From the NCBI GenBank assembly GCA_904066235.2, contig CAJFCV020000003.1, forward strand, positions 4,898,001 to 4,962,000: a stretch of 64,000 bases of DNA, read 5' to 3'. Positions 1 to 10,941 of this stretch are shown here, piece after piece; within the stretch, counting starts at the first letter, position 1, and every line of letters starts with the position of its first letter. Source of the stretch: Bursaphelenchus xylophilus (taxonomy: Eukaryota > Nematoda > Chromadorea > Rhabditida > Aphelenchoididae). The notes under the pieces were generated by a model. It had not been told where the DNA came from and did not search any database. It saw only the letters and a program-made list of their open reading frames with translations. A program made the translations under genes and the position numbers.

Positions 1-426
1 ACGTTGTGGAAAAGACCGTTCAGATACCCTTCTTCCATCCTCCGTAACTGCCAACCCATGAAGTGAACGAAAAAAGAAAAAAAACGGAAAAAAATCACTT
101 GAAGAAAAGCTAAGTCTCGAAGCGAAAAAGAAATGCCAATTCTGAGCGATACGGTAAAGTCGACGAGAAATTCCTCTTTTTCCATCAGGAAATTTTACAA
201 TTATATGAATTTGATAGTAACTAGCGAATTCTTTGAATTCCAATTTGTTTATTATATGAAGTTTTAACTGCTTTGAGCGCTAGATATCAATTTACGTATT
301 TTGCTTCCCAGAAACCTTATTTTCACCTTTTATTCTTTGGGATTGTTGTGTTAGCTTCGCGAAATTTGTCTTATTTTATGACTTTCTCGTTCGCTTATTG
401 TAAATTTTGTTTTCAGCCAAGTAGAT
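1..426. other. Upstream region of rps-1
   Basis: There is no gene here apart from the leader of the ribosomal protein gene. The sequence is A/T-rich, with a small palindromic GAATTC-TT-TGAATTC-like stretch near 228-241. I see no clear TATA box. A TTTTGTTTTCAG acceptor ends at 416, ten bases before the ATG. That is where a nematode spliced leader, or the 3' end of a 5'-UTR intron, would join. Confidence 0.6.
405..416 (+). promoter_or_regulatory. Acceptor just upstream of rps-1 ATG (trans-splice candidate)
   Basis: A pyrimidine-rich TTTTGTTTTCAG lies 10 nt before the rps-1 start codon. Nematode ribosomal protein genes are commonly SL1 trans-spliced at such sites. The sequence alone cannot tell a trans-splice site from a 5'-UTR cis intron. 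Confidence 0.45.
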
Positions 427-1333
427 ATGGCCGTGGGCAAAAACTCCAAAGTTTCTAAAAAGGGAGGTAAGAAGAAGGCCGCGGATCCTTTCTCGCGCAA
501 GGAGTGGTATGATGTGAAAGCTCCAGCTCAGTTCACCAACCGTGATGTTGGAAAGACCATCGTCAACAGAACTCAGGGAACCCGTAAGTAATTTATTTTT
601 ACTGTATTCGTTTTTTAGGCAATGTTTTATTGGTTATTTTATTCTCGGTTTTAGGAATTGCCAGCGATTTCTTGAAAGGCCGTGTCTTCGAGGTTTCTCT
701 TGGTGATCTGAACAAGAACGAGTTCGACTTCAGAAAGTTCCGTTTGGTCGTTGAAGAAGTCAAGGGGAGAAACTGTCTCACCAACTTCAATGGCATGACC
801 TTCACCCGTGACAAGCTCTGCTCCATCGTCAAGAAGTGGCACGTGAGTATAATTTCTCTTTTTTAGACTCAGTTCTGTTGTCGATCAGTATTAGTTTAAC
901 GTTTTAGACTTTGATCGAGGCCAACGTTACCGTTAAGACTACTGACGGATATCACCTCCGCGTCTTTGTCATCGGATTCACCAAGCGAAGCCCCAACCAG
1001 GTCCGCAAGACAAGCTACGCCCAGACCTCTAAGGTCCGTCTGATCCGAGCCAAGATGACCGAAATCATCCAGAAAGAGGTGAACGGCTCAAACTTGACCG
1101 AAGTTGTCAACAAGCTGATCCCCGACTCGATCGGCAAGGACATCGAGAAGGCCTGCTCCCGATTCTACCCTCTTCAAGACGTATATATCCGCAAGGTTAA
1201 GGTGGTCAAAAAGCCCAAGTTTGATCTTGGAAAACTTCTGGAGATCCACGGCGAGCTCGGCGCTTCTTCAGGAAGTGGTAAGGTTGACCGCGCTGATGCT
1301 GCCTACGAACCCCCAGTCCAAGAGAGCGTTTAA
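427..1333 (+). CDS. rps-1: 40S ribosomal protein S3A (eS1)
   Basis: Three exons (427-583, 655-842, 908-1333) join in frame to 256 residues, the usual size for eS1/RPS3A (about 257 in nematodes). The protein is a structural component of the small ribosomal subunit near the mRNA exit channel. The N-terminus is lysine-rich ([17 protein letters not shown]). The middle carries typical eS1 stretches such as [11 protein letters not shown] and [14 protein letters not shown], and the end has [15 protein letters not shown]. Intron 1 (71 nt) splits an Arg codon; intron 2 (65 nt) falls between codons. The start follows a good acceptor by 10 nt, and AATAAA occurs 45 nt after the stop. The WDR37 homologue starts only 262 nt downstream on the same strand, so the two could be an operon. 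I saw no C/D-box snoRNA in the introns. Confidence 0.97.
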
Positions 1334-1377
1334 AGTGAATTGTTACTTGTTTTACAGTTTTCTTGGAGTTATTAAAA

Positions 1378-1383
1378 AATAAA
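1378..1383 (+). terminator. Poly(A) signal of rps-1
   Basis: A canonical AATAAA lies 45 nt past the rps-1 stop codon and is followed by T-rich sequence. Confidence 0.6.
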
Positions 1384-1594
1384 TTGTTTGTTATCCTTTT
1401 ATTTCGATGGGGAGTATTGTCAGTTGGGATTGTGGTGTAGTTGGACGTCACCCAGTAATGTTTATTGGTGTGAGTTATTCTTCGGGGAGCAGTTATTCTA
1501 CGAGTCTTGGAGCGAAATATTTCATTGGCTTTATGCATAAATATTTTCTGCAAGAAGAAAATATCGGTTTGTTTGGAGCTCCCCGGAGGCGAGG

Positions 1595-3407
1595 ATGAGT
1601 AAGGAGAAGGAAGTGACCTCGTTCCATTCTGGGGACAGGAGCCGCGCACAGGCCGATCACATCAGCTCCTTTTTCAATGACACTTCCGTTGAGACTCCCG
1701 GATATAAGTGAGATTTTTTATTTTTAACGGGAGCAAGCTAAAACATTGAAATTAATGTTGTGAAACTTCAGGCAACGATTGTATGAATTATTCTCACAAA
1801 TCGACAAAGAATTCGAAACGTTATACCTTGAGAACTGTCAATGTAAGTCCACTCGATGATTTTGACGTCTGTTTAGTGAAAATACGATTGGGACAGGCAC
1901 CAGAGAATTCGTTGAATGATTTCATCAAGTCTCCTGACACTTCGACTTCCATTTTTAATGAAATTAAAGCTGCACAGAAGAAGTGTAAGTGAATGAAATT
2001 TTATTTCTTCATGTAATGTGAATTGGGGAAACATCATGTTCTTTAGATAGGCAGCAAAAGTGGAAGTCAGCCTTCAGAAGGCCCCCTCAACGATTTGTCC
2101 CAAGTTTAAAGGTTGGGTCTGGGCAGAATTCAGATTCTTCGAAACATTCCTTCGTTCGTTCCTTTGAGGGCCATCAGGATGCCGTTTTAGCCCTAGCTAC
2201 AAGCTCTTTCAACGGCCATGCGCTTGTCGCCAGTGCATCAGCAGGTTCGTCATCAGTTTTTTTTCTTCATTGAAGTTTAGATCAATCTGCTCGGATATTT
2301 TGCCCCGACTCTGGAGAATGTCTATTCCAATACGATGGGCATAATGGTGCCGTTAACTCGATCTCTCTCATGCCCGATATCTCTACAAACGATCAATTTT
2401 TTGTCCTCACGGCCAGTGGAGATAGGACTGTCCATTTGTGGAAGACGTCTTCTTTGAATGAATCATCCCAGCCAAATAATAGCTCCGAAGATGATCTGGA
2501 TGCAACTTCGGAGAAACTAATCGACAATGAAGGCAAGGGAAATTTCTTATCTACCATTATACCCGCTAATTTTTTGCCTGTAATGGCTAAAATTTCAGAT
2601 GAACATGTCGGCCCAGCCTCTGTTGTCATCCGCCAGCCTCTTCGAGTGTTTTCCGGTCATTCTGACGCTGTAGTCGGGGCAGAGTTCCTACAGGGCGGAG
2701 AACAGCTGATTACGGTATCTTGGGACAGAACTGCTAATATTTATGACATGGAAAATGAAACCGTGGTTAATGTCCTGACCGGGCATGACAGTGAACTAAC
2801 CTTCTGCTCTAGTCACAAGACCAATAAGATTGTCGCCACAGCAAGTCGGGATCACACTTTCAGATTGTGGGACTTCCGTGAGACCATGAGATCTGTCGCC
2901 GTTTTCCAGGGACATAATGCGTAAGTCTAGAAATTTTTCAAGAATCTTTGTTTTGTTTTTAGTGCTGTCAATTCCGTGGTATTCGCGGCAAACCATCACA
3001 TCATTTCCGGGTCAGATGATCGCACGGTGAAGGTCTGGGACCTCAGAAATATGAGATGTGCCATCGCCTCGAGTCGCTTTGATAGCGGAGTCAATAAGGT
3101 CGGCGCATCAACGAAAAGTCGACTTATGGCCATTCCATTGGATAATCGCCATGTTTATATACACGATCTCAACGGAAATAGAATTGGCCGACTTCATCGG
3201 GGAAATGTGAGTGTTAATTATTTATGGGTAGATTCAAGTGTAGTGTACTTATTTTTTGCCTGAAATGGCTTTGATGTGTTTGTTTTTCAGAGCCATACAG
3301 CATTAGTGACATCCGCCATATGGTCTGATGAGACCGACAGTACGAATCTAATAACCGCGAGCATTGACAAAAAAATGTTCGGATGGAGGGTTAATGTAAA
3401 GTCATAA
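1595..3407 (+). CDS. WD-repeat protein, WDR37 homologue
   Basis: Seven exons (1595-1707, 1772-1842, 1877-1984, 2047-2244, 2281-2920, 2963-3206, 3291-3407) keep frame throughout and give 496 residues; human WDR37 has 494. The WDR37 signature is the N-terminal helix RLYELFSQIDKEFETLYLEN (about residues 39-58). The rest is a beta-propeller with repeats ending in recognisable GH...D..V.LW units: ASGDRTVHLW, VSWDRTANIYD, ASRDHTFRLWD, SGSDDRTVKVWD. A low-complexity Ser/Asn/Asp insert follows the third blade (about residues 230-280). WDR37 partners PACS proteins in vertebrates; whether that holds here is inference. Two introns are only 34 and 36 nt long. The gene converges on the separase-like gene, with 143 bp between the stop codons. 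Confidence 0.88.
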
Positions 3408-3550
3408 AAAAAGATATATTGTCTACTAACAGGAGCTCCATTGCTTAAAGCATAATAAATTAACTTATACGTTTATTGTACATAACTATCTGGGTATAAA
3501 AATGGTTACTGGGGAGCAACCAATTTTTATATTGTTCTGGAGTATAATAG

Positions 3551-6500
3551 TTACTCCATTCCTATTGCGATCACTCTGACCCGGGAGGTGGATTCGGAAT
3601 CGGAGGTCTCGGCTTCGGAAAGCAGACAGACGTCACTATTCATGGAACTGCGGGAAGAACATCGAGATGACATCCCTGACCGGGGCCGCATCTTTTTCCT
3701 TCTACTGCGATATCTCACTTTCTGATGGACGGGAAAGATTTCCTTTTCCAACATTTGATGTGTGATACAGTAATCTGAAAATCGTAATCAGTTTTTAGTC
3801 CTCTATTTACCGTAATACAAATGCTGAAGATTCGTCCTGTGTGGTTCGGTCGAATTGATTATTACTTCACAAATATTGGCCATTGGATAATCGAGAAATC
3901 GGAGGACTAAAAATGTTAAAGTAAATTGCAAGTAAGATGGTAAAGCAATTTTTCTACCTTGTTCATCGGGAATTGCCATAATTTCCGGGTGCTTGGTTAG
4001 CCAATTTGATGTGTTGTTTTCGGTCAAAGCCTGAAATTTCAAAGTATTATATTTATTATAATTTTTGAAAGCTCTTACGCAACTTCAGAGACAATGATGA
4101 CTCACTTTTCTCAACGAATTTCTCAGCTTTACTGATTTACACCTCACATCGATTTCACCGTCTGAATTGGCGTGGAGTATACCATTTTTGGATACTTCTT
4201 GTATTTTCCCAACCAAATCCAACTGCTTTTCATCATGATGATTTACCTGTTCAATCAAACACGGAATCATTTCTTTCTGGAAATCTTCAAAAGTTTTGTA
4301 GATCATCAAGAAGTCCGTTGAAGTCAAAATGACCGGCCAGAGAGGTAGATGAGACCAGGTGCTTCCCACCAACACCAATACTTTTGGCCTGGCTTCTGTC
4401 TCCAATAGGAATATTGGGTTTAATTCGATTGGATCCACCAACAAGACGGCCGATTTGTTTATAGATTTGACCTGATCTAATGTTTGAAAAACATCTTCTT
4501 GTGTGGAAAGGAGGATGAATCCAGGGATCTTCTGATATTCTTCAAAAGATTTTCCAATCATAATGACTGAAGAGTCATGGGTAATTGGCGGTTTATTGGG
4601 GGGATTGATTATGAAATAATTGGTGGAAGCAGAAGTCTTTTGGTCCAAACAATCGCCGAATAAATGTGCAGACTCATTTAGAATTCTTTGAAAGTGATCT
4701 GTGGAGATTCTGAGGAGCTTTTGTTTATCGACCAGTCGATTAATCATCGTATTCCAAAAGGTATTTCTTGAAGACGTGCTGGTGATAAAGATGTTTTTTG
4801 TGTCCTTTTCCTTGATCCAGACAATTTTATAATCACCAAATCGATGAATATACGCAAAGTTGTCGTATTTTCGAAGGCTATTTTTGAGTTTCTCCTTGTC
4901 CAAATTTGCGCATTCAAACTTTTTCCCAATCTTTGTCCACTCAACTTGAATTTTTAGCCATTTTCGGAATTCACAGGAGTAAATCGAGTCGAAGATGTCT
5001 TCGCCAAAGAAGATCATCAGAATTATTGTGACGAAATCGAAATCCCAATTGTTATAAGTAGTAGTGCACAAGAGTTGACTCGGGTCTTCTTCTAGCAATG
5101 CTAATCTCATCACTTTTTCCTTGATTAAATTGTCGGTTAAGACTTCAATTTGCGAATCTTCATATCGGTTATGACAAAAAAGCCAGTGAATTTGAGATTT
5201 CGGTGAAAGAAGTTTGACTTTATCTTGGGGAATTTCGTTGTACAGGTTGAAATTATCGAAGAATTCTGTTTGATTATCCTCTAAAACAAGGTCAAAAATA
5301 ATTAGGTTTCGATTAAAATACAGTATCCTTGAAATCAAAAAAGTCGTACCACTCAATTGCAATGCCATTTCCACACATTTTTCTCTGCCAATACTCCCTT
5401 CCACTAGACTCATTGTGAGGACATCAAAGAAATCCAGATGGATCTCTTTTTTGGTCAAATCTCTGAACAATTCCACGGCCTTCTCACTCGTTCCCATATC
5501 CAAATATAGATAAATTAATCGATTTACAAGCTGAATATGGAAATGTTCAGAGTAGATGATACTTTCCAGCAGATCGACACTCAATTGTTGGTCATAATCT
5601 GACAATAAAGTGGATAATTCAAGGAAATGTCTTTCGTCGCACTGCTCGAGATTCTGATTGAGATAAGTTGAGAGGATTGTCTGGGCTTTGTACATGAGAT
5701 TCAGAGATTTGAGTCGAGCGATCAACACAATTATTTGATCCGAAGAATCGGGGAGGCTGTTGTTGAGAATAAGATCAGATTTTTTGTTGAGACAATCGAT
5801 GACGTCATCATCGGCATTCAGTTGGAGCAATGTTGTAATTGATTGGTCAAGAACAGTTAACTAAAAATATTTCATTTTCTTTTGGCCTTACATTCAAAGT
5901 TATGGATCCTTTTTCGGCTGCCGTCACTCTCATTTTGATGACTTTTATAGCTCCAGAGATGTCGTTTTTGATCATTTTGTGCATGATTATGTACTTCAAC
6001 GTGTCCGTCTGCCCTTGTGGATCGTTCATAAAGTCAAAGAACTGAACTTGTCGACAGAAATTTTTTACGGCCTAAATTGGAAGTAATCAATTTTACTGTA
6101 AATTCTACTGACCATTTTTCGATTATTAATCGCAAAGTAAAACTCTCCAAAAAGTCCGTAAATATGGCCCAATTCCTTGGCCATTCCTTGAGATTTGGCC
6201 TCTTTTTTGGCCTGATCTAATAAATAATAAATCTCTTCAAATTTCTTTTCTTTAATCAAAATTCTGGCCAAAATTATTGTTACAGTAACCCTTGTCTTGC
6301 TCTCTGATCTTTCTAGCAATTCCTTGGCCAATTTTATTGCCTCGGGCACAATTTTCAGCTCTTCCATAGTCTCCAACACTTTGATTGAAACCCTTTCCGT
6401 CTTCTTGGGATACGGTAATTGTACCCAGATTTCCTTCGCTTGTTCTAATCTACAATATTTCTTCTGTTCATCACCTGATTCGGCAGAAACCTCGGCCAAA

Positions 6501-8228
6501 ATCTCATGGATCAGGGCTTCTTCAATCGATAAATGGAGTTCCTGGACAATGGCCAAAGCTTTTTCCAATTCAAGTTCAGCATCTTCCAACTGAGCTTCGT
6601 CTTTGAGGTAAATACCGTAATCCAGACGGACCTTCCACTCGAAATAAATGGATTCAGAGCCATCGGACTGGGAGAGAATGCCCAGTTCCTCTTTTAGATA
6701 GTGATGGCGGAGATCCTGGAGTTAGATCATATTTTTTTTTCAAATCTAAGGCTCACATTCCCCCTTTAACTTACATTATTCTTCATAGATCTATACATCC
6801 CAACCAGAATGCTGAGTAAATCAACCATCAGAGTGGGAACTCCGATTTCCCCCGCCTTCTCCAAGCCCTTGAGTAATGTCATTTCGGCCAAAACAAAATC
6901 ATCGCTTGCGATAAAGACTTTTCCGATTATCCCATAGACAGTAGCTAGATGATGACTATAAATATTGTCATCGTTATTCGAAAGCAGAAGTTTTAGAAGG
7001 CTTTGAGATGTCTGAAGAGTCTTTTTCAATTGATTGGTGGTCAAGAAATAAAATGATAGCATTTCCAAAAGATGGATTTCCATGTCCAAAGGGATATTAT
7101 CTATGGAGTCTAGGGATTTGATGAATCTGGAGATTTCGTTGTAAAAGTTTGCCAATTGATGACTTGTGAGGTGGCAAAGGGTGAATGTTAAGTTGATCCA
7201 CAGCCGCTGAAAAATAAAAATTGAACCGAACTATATGTATAATATCAGACACTTACATCTTGGTCACATATTGTTAATGCATTCTTCCCCTCCGTCAATA
7301 ACTTTAAGGCTTCAGAAGTCTTATTCATAAAGATCAGACAACGGCATCGCTCGAGGAAGCTTGTAAACTTTGTCTCGATATCATTGCTGAGTAAATGCAG
7401 CTTTGTTAGGTAGGGTAAGGCAAGATGGGGCCATTGCTAAAGTCATATCTCGTCTTATGATACGCATATCTATACACCTGCCACAATATTTACTCACCAT
7501 ATGCATATAGCACAAGCAAATATCCCCCAGGCCTTCTTCCGTCACTTGATTTTTCATTTCCAATTCAAATTTGGCGTCATTAAATCTATTCAAAAACAAG
7601 AATAAAAGACCAAGTTTTGGGTCGTTTGGCGAGATCTGAAATGGAAATAGAGTCATCCAAAGTAGTAATGGAGTGACGATGAGAAGGCCGGCTAAAGTTG
7701 ACTACCTTTTTCCAGTCCCATAAATATTTCAAGGCTAAATCGCTGCCATTAAAAGCGCAGATCAAGCTGCAATTCCAGGAGTCTAAAAAAGGCGACAAAA
7801 TAAAGAAAAATCAAAATTAAAAATGTGAAAAGTAATAAAAAATAGACTGACCAGTGCCATAATTCAAGTATTCTTGATATTCCTCCAACTCCAAGAGTAA
7901 TCTCTCTCTGAGTTTGCGGTACAACCTTGATTGGGCGTAATTATCACGATCGAAAAGGTCCAGAACGATAAGCGCAGATTTCTTTTCATCTTTCTCGTAT
8001 AAATACCGAGCGATACATAGGATTACTGTAGGCAACTGTAATTTGTCAGTGAGCAGTTGATGAAGTTGAACTAAAAGATTTACTGTCTAATGCTGAGTAC
8101 TATTAAGCCAAGTATTAGTGCTCAGTCTTACCTTTAATGTCATCGCCAAGCAGCAATTTTTGTACGTTCTCATCCAGACCCCGTGCCCTGTCCAAAACCC
8201 ATCGTATCCCCGTCTCCAAATCACTCAT
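3551..8228 (-). CDS. Separase-like protein, probably catalytically dead
   Basis: Twelve exons (8228-8132, 8070-7852, 7782-7706, 7635-7498, 7436-7257, 7206-6775, 6715-6113, 6071-5892, 5860-4106, 4030-3958, 3906-3811, 3774-3551) join in frame to 1,357 residues. About 1,000 residues are helical and TPR-like, followed by a C-terminal region resembling the separase caspase-like domain. That region keeps the order NYFIINPPN (compare YVLNP), a VFQTLDQVKSI helix, a hydrophobic strand, a second strand, then an acidic helix. The family's AGHG catalytic-His motif is replaced by LLVDPIE (Pro near 1119). Its FGCSS catalytic-Cys motif is replaced by LVGSTW (Ser near 1142). The C-terminus adds an Arg/Ser-rich tail. 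Active separase cleaves cohesin at anaphase; this protein should not cleave by that mechanism. It may be a non-catalytic paralogue. Other TPR superhelix families remain possible. Introns are 31-75 nt. Confidence 0.6.
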
Positions 8229-8823
8229 TTACAATCTATCCAAATTAGTTTCCAGCCCGTTCGCCGTCTTCTTTAAGACGCCCCAAAAACCGCTATAAAA
8301 GGCCGCAATGACCTCCATCGGTATTATTTCCCTCTGCGGGAGATCCCAATTCAGATCTGGCGATGATTTGTTTATTCGATAATGTTAATGTATATCTTAT
8401 TTACAGAACGATGACTGAGATCGAAGGGAGTATATACATATATGGTCTGATCGTGTTGGCAGCGTCATCGTGATATTAAAACAGATTAGAGACGACTCAG
8501 GTGGCTGAGAAGGTACCCGCCACGGAGGAAACCATCGTGAAACTTTGCTTGTAGACTTCGGTGTGAGCCATTTCTGAAACGGATGATGACTTTCTTTTTT
8601 TCGAATAAATTTTGATTAGTTCATTTTGAAGAAAACTTTGGATTAGAAAGAAACATCCAAATTTTAAGGCTTAATGATGACAAAATTAAATTTTATTTTG
8701 TGATATTCAAGGTGAAAAAAATTATAATCGTCGGCATTTTGGCTAGTTTTGAAAACCGCGAGATAATGGATAGAAAAGTTGAAGGTTCTTGTTTTACAAT
8801 TAGAAGTAGAACAAATTTAAGAA
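8229..8823. other. Intergenic region between the separase-like gene and a secreted orphan
   Basis: This stretch holds the 5' flank of the separase-like gene, with several pyrimidine-rich tracts and an A/T-rich tail. No coding exon with credible splice signals was found. Confidence 0.5.
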
Positions 8824-9619
8824 ATGAACTCACGTTCAGGACGTTGGATATGGGTGGCAGTGATGGTATTCTCTCTGTTCGCATTACCTTCTTCGATCAG
8901 ATTACAATGCCTGGAAGATGGAGAACACATGATCCCAACACGTCCTCACAGGACCTACAATTAGAGGGAGAATAAAAGGTTTGTCGCCTCTCGCACGGGT
9001 TATAAGTAAAACACGTGCCAGCTGATCGCTCTCATCATTTGCCTGCCTCTCTCCTCTTTCTCTGCACTCTTTCTGTTTGAGACGCATTTTTGAGGTACAA
9101 AAATTTTTTAAAGAAAAATAAGATTGGACTTTTTGCCTCAGGGCTCAGAGAATTGGAGCACAGAAATCCGAATATAAAGGGAGGCCAGTTTATCGTCGTA
9201 AAATTTTATGGCCATAAGTTTAGTGACCCAGATGACAATACGAAAGCTGGAAATGCCGTCTTGAATTTCGCAGACCGCCCGAATTTCGTTAAAGATCAGT
9301 AAGCAAAGTAGAGAATTATAGACATCATAAAGGTCTGCAAATTATTGAAATGAGATGTAATGGCAGGAACTGGGACGATTGGGGAAAAAGACGATTCGAG
9401 AAACCGAAAAGTATTATTTTTCTTCGATGCAAGTATCGAAATTTGGATAATCGGGGGTGTTGGTTTCGAAAATGACATCAATTTATTTTGATGTTTACTT
9501 TTTTGAGTAGCACTGTAAAGTATAGCACCAACACATCGGTGGCTTTCACGTTTGCCGATATGCAGATGCTAGACGCAAGGCTGTCCTTCAACAACACCTT
9601 AGAGCTCGCATACCGCTAG
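8824..9619 (+). CDS. Putative small secreted protein, family not recognised
   Basis: Proposed exons are 8824-8941, 9142-9298 and 9508-9619 (about 128 residues). The first begins with a good signal peptide: MNSRSGRWIW, then a VAVMVFSLFALP hydrophobic core. The second has a normal TTTTTGCCTCAG acceptor and a GTAAGC donor and encodes a charged segment with GGQFIVVKFYGHKF. The third encodes TSVAFTFADMQMLDARLSF and ends at a TAG followed 107 nt later by AATAAA. Reading phase is continuous across all three. The weak points are the first donor (GTCCTC) and a GAG acceptor before exon 3. I recognise no family. The last two exons are better supported than the first. Confidence 0.38.
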
Positions 9620-10941
9620 TTCTAGCTGTTTTATATTTTTTGTATATAATTTCGTTACTTTTTTTGTTTTTTGTAATTAATTTTGCTGTTTTTTGTACAT
9701 AATTGTGTTATTTTTTTGTTTTTATAATAAAGTTATGTTTTATTTTCGAAATCAGCACCATCTAAAACTCCCAAATCGAGTATTTGTGAAAAAAATTTAA
9801 AAAATTACTACTTTACAGTACTTTCTTATAAGTAAAGCAAAATAGGCTCCGCCTTTTTTTTACTTATAAGTGAATTTTTGGGACTTATAAGTAAATAAAA
9901 GTTTTTATTTATAAGTAAAATCCGAATCCCCTGTGTAAAAAAACAAAAACAATACTCACATTATCACAGGAGAAGGCAAAAACTAATAACAATGACTGAC
10001 TTGTGAACAAAAGACGCCAAAATGAACATCCATCAAAATCACAACTTGTTTTTTTATTCTTACTCAACACATGATGTAACAGTTTTCATTTAGGTAAAGG
10101 TTTCTGACTAAAATTGCGTAGCCATTGCCCAATATTACGCAATTTCTGCTCTCTCGTCGTAAAGATTTTTTAAATTTTGTCTCTGCTCAAGAATTTCAAA
10201 TTCCTTGGCTGAGAGCCCTCCAGCCGAGAAATCGGGTTTTTTGCCAGTCAAGGCAAAAATTTTTAGATCGCATCATCCTTATATTATGTAGTGGTTTCAT
10301 TGCGGCACCAGCAAAATCACTGGCAAAACAATTGCCGCAAAATTCATGCTCTGTTATGCAACAAAAACAAGTGCAAAAAGTAAAGAACAACCGCCCTCAA
10401 TGAACTACAGTATGGACAAACACTGTTCAACATCACTCAGACAGAGTAAACAACTTACAAAAATCCAAAACTTTCGAAGATCATATCGATTATTAAACTC
10501 TTTAAAGCCCCATTTCATTTTTAAAGATTGATTTCCGTTTCCTGAACTCACGAAAGATACGATTACACTGGCTTCCGGACAGATGTTCGCCTCTTTAATA
10601 TTTGTTTTTTATGAGTAAAAGACCTTTTACAAGGTGCAATATTTGATGTTTATCGGATCCCATCCATCCTCTGATGGTCATTCTTTTTCGGATTAGTAGC
10701 TGAATTTGCAGTAACACATACGGAGAGATCAAATGGACATGACGCAAAAAGGGGAGACAAATCAAATAAAATGATTAAAAAGAAGTCGAGAGTCTAGTTG
10801 AGAGTGGGGAGGGGGCATGGACGGGATCGGGACACAAAGATTTCAGAGAAATCCGAACTCCCGGCCCACAGACAGGAAGGAACATCATATCCTCGGCGGG
10901 GGAAACTTCTTCGGTGATCCCCGTTTTTAACCCCCGAAACA
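9620..10941. other. Intergenic region with a TATAAGT palindrome cluster
   Basis: The first part looks like the 3' UTR of the orphan gene (T-rich, AATAAA at 9726-9731). Then come four ACTTATAAGT-like palindromes in about 100 bp. A further open stretch at 10125-10400 shows no codon pattern or splice context that convinces me. The last 200 bp are the upstream region of the methyltransferase gene. Confidence 0.5.
9826..9922. repeat. Cluster of ACTTATAAGT palindromes
   Basis: The palindrome ACTTATAAGT, or a form with one change, occurs near 9826-9838, 9869-9881, 9888-9900 and 9910-9922, usually followed by AAA. A related TTATAAGTAAAA lies near 8999-9010. The copies are too regular to be ordinary A/T noise but too short to identify. 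Confidence 0.5.

Noticed and set aside
10125..10403. 92-codon plus-strand frame
   Set aside because: No signal, motif or splice context; it contains local repeats (TTTTGCC / GGCAAAA) that inflate apparent coding.
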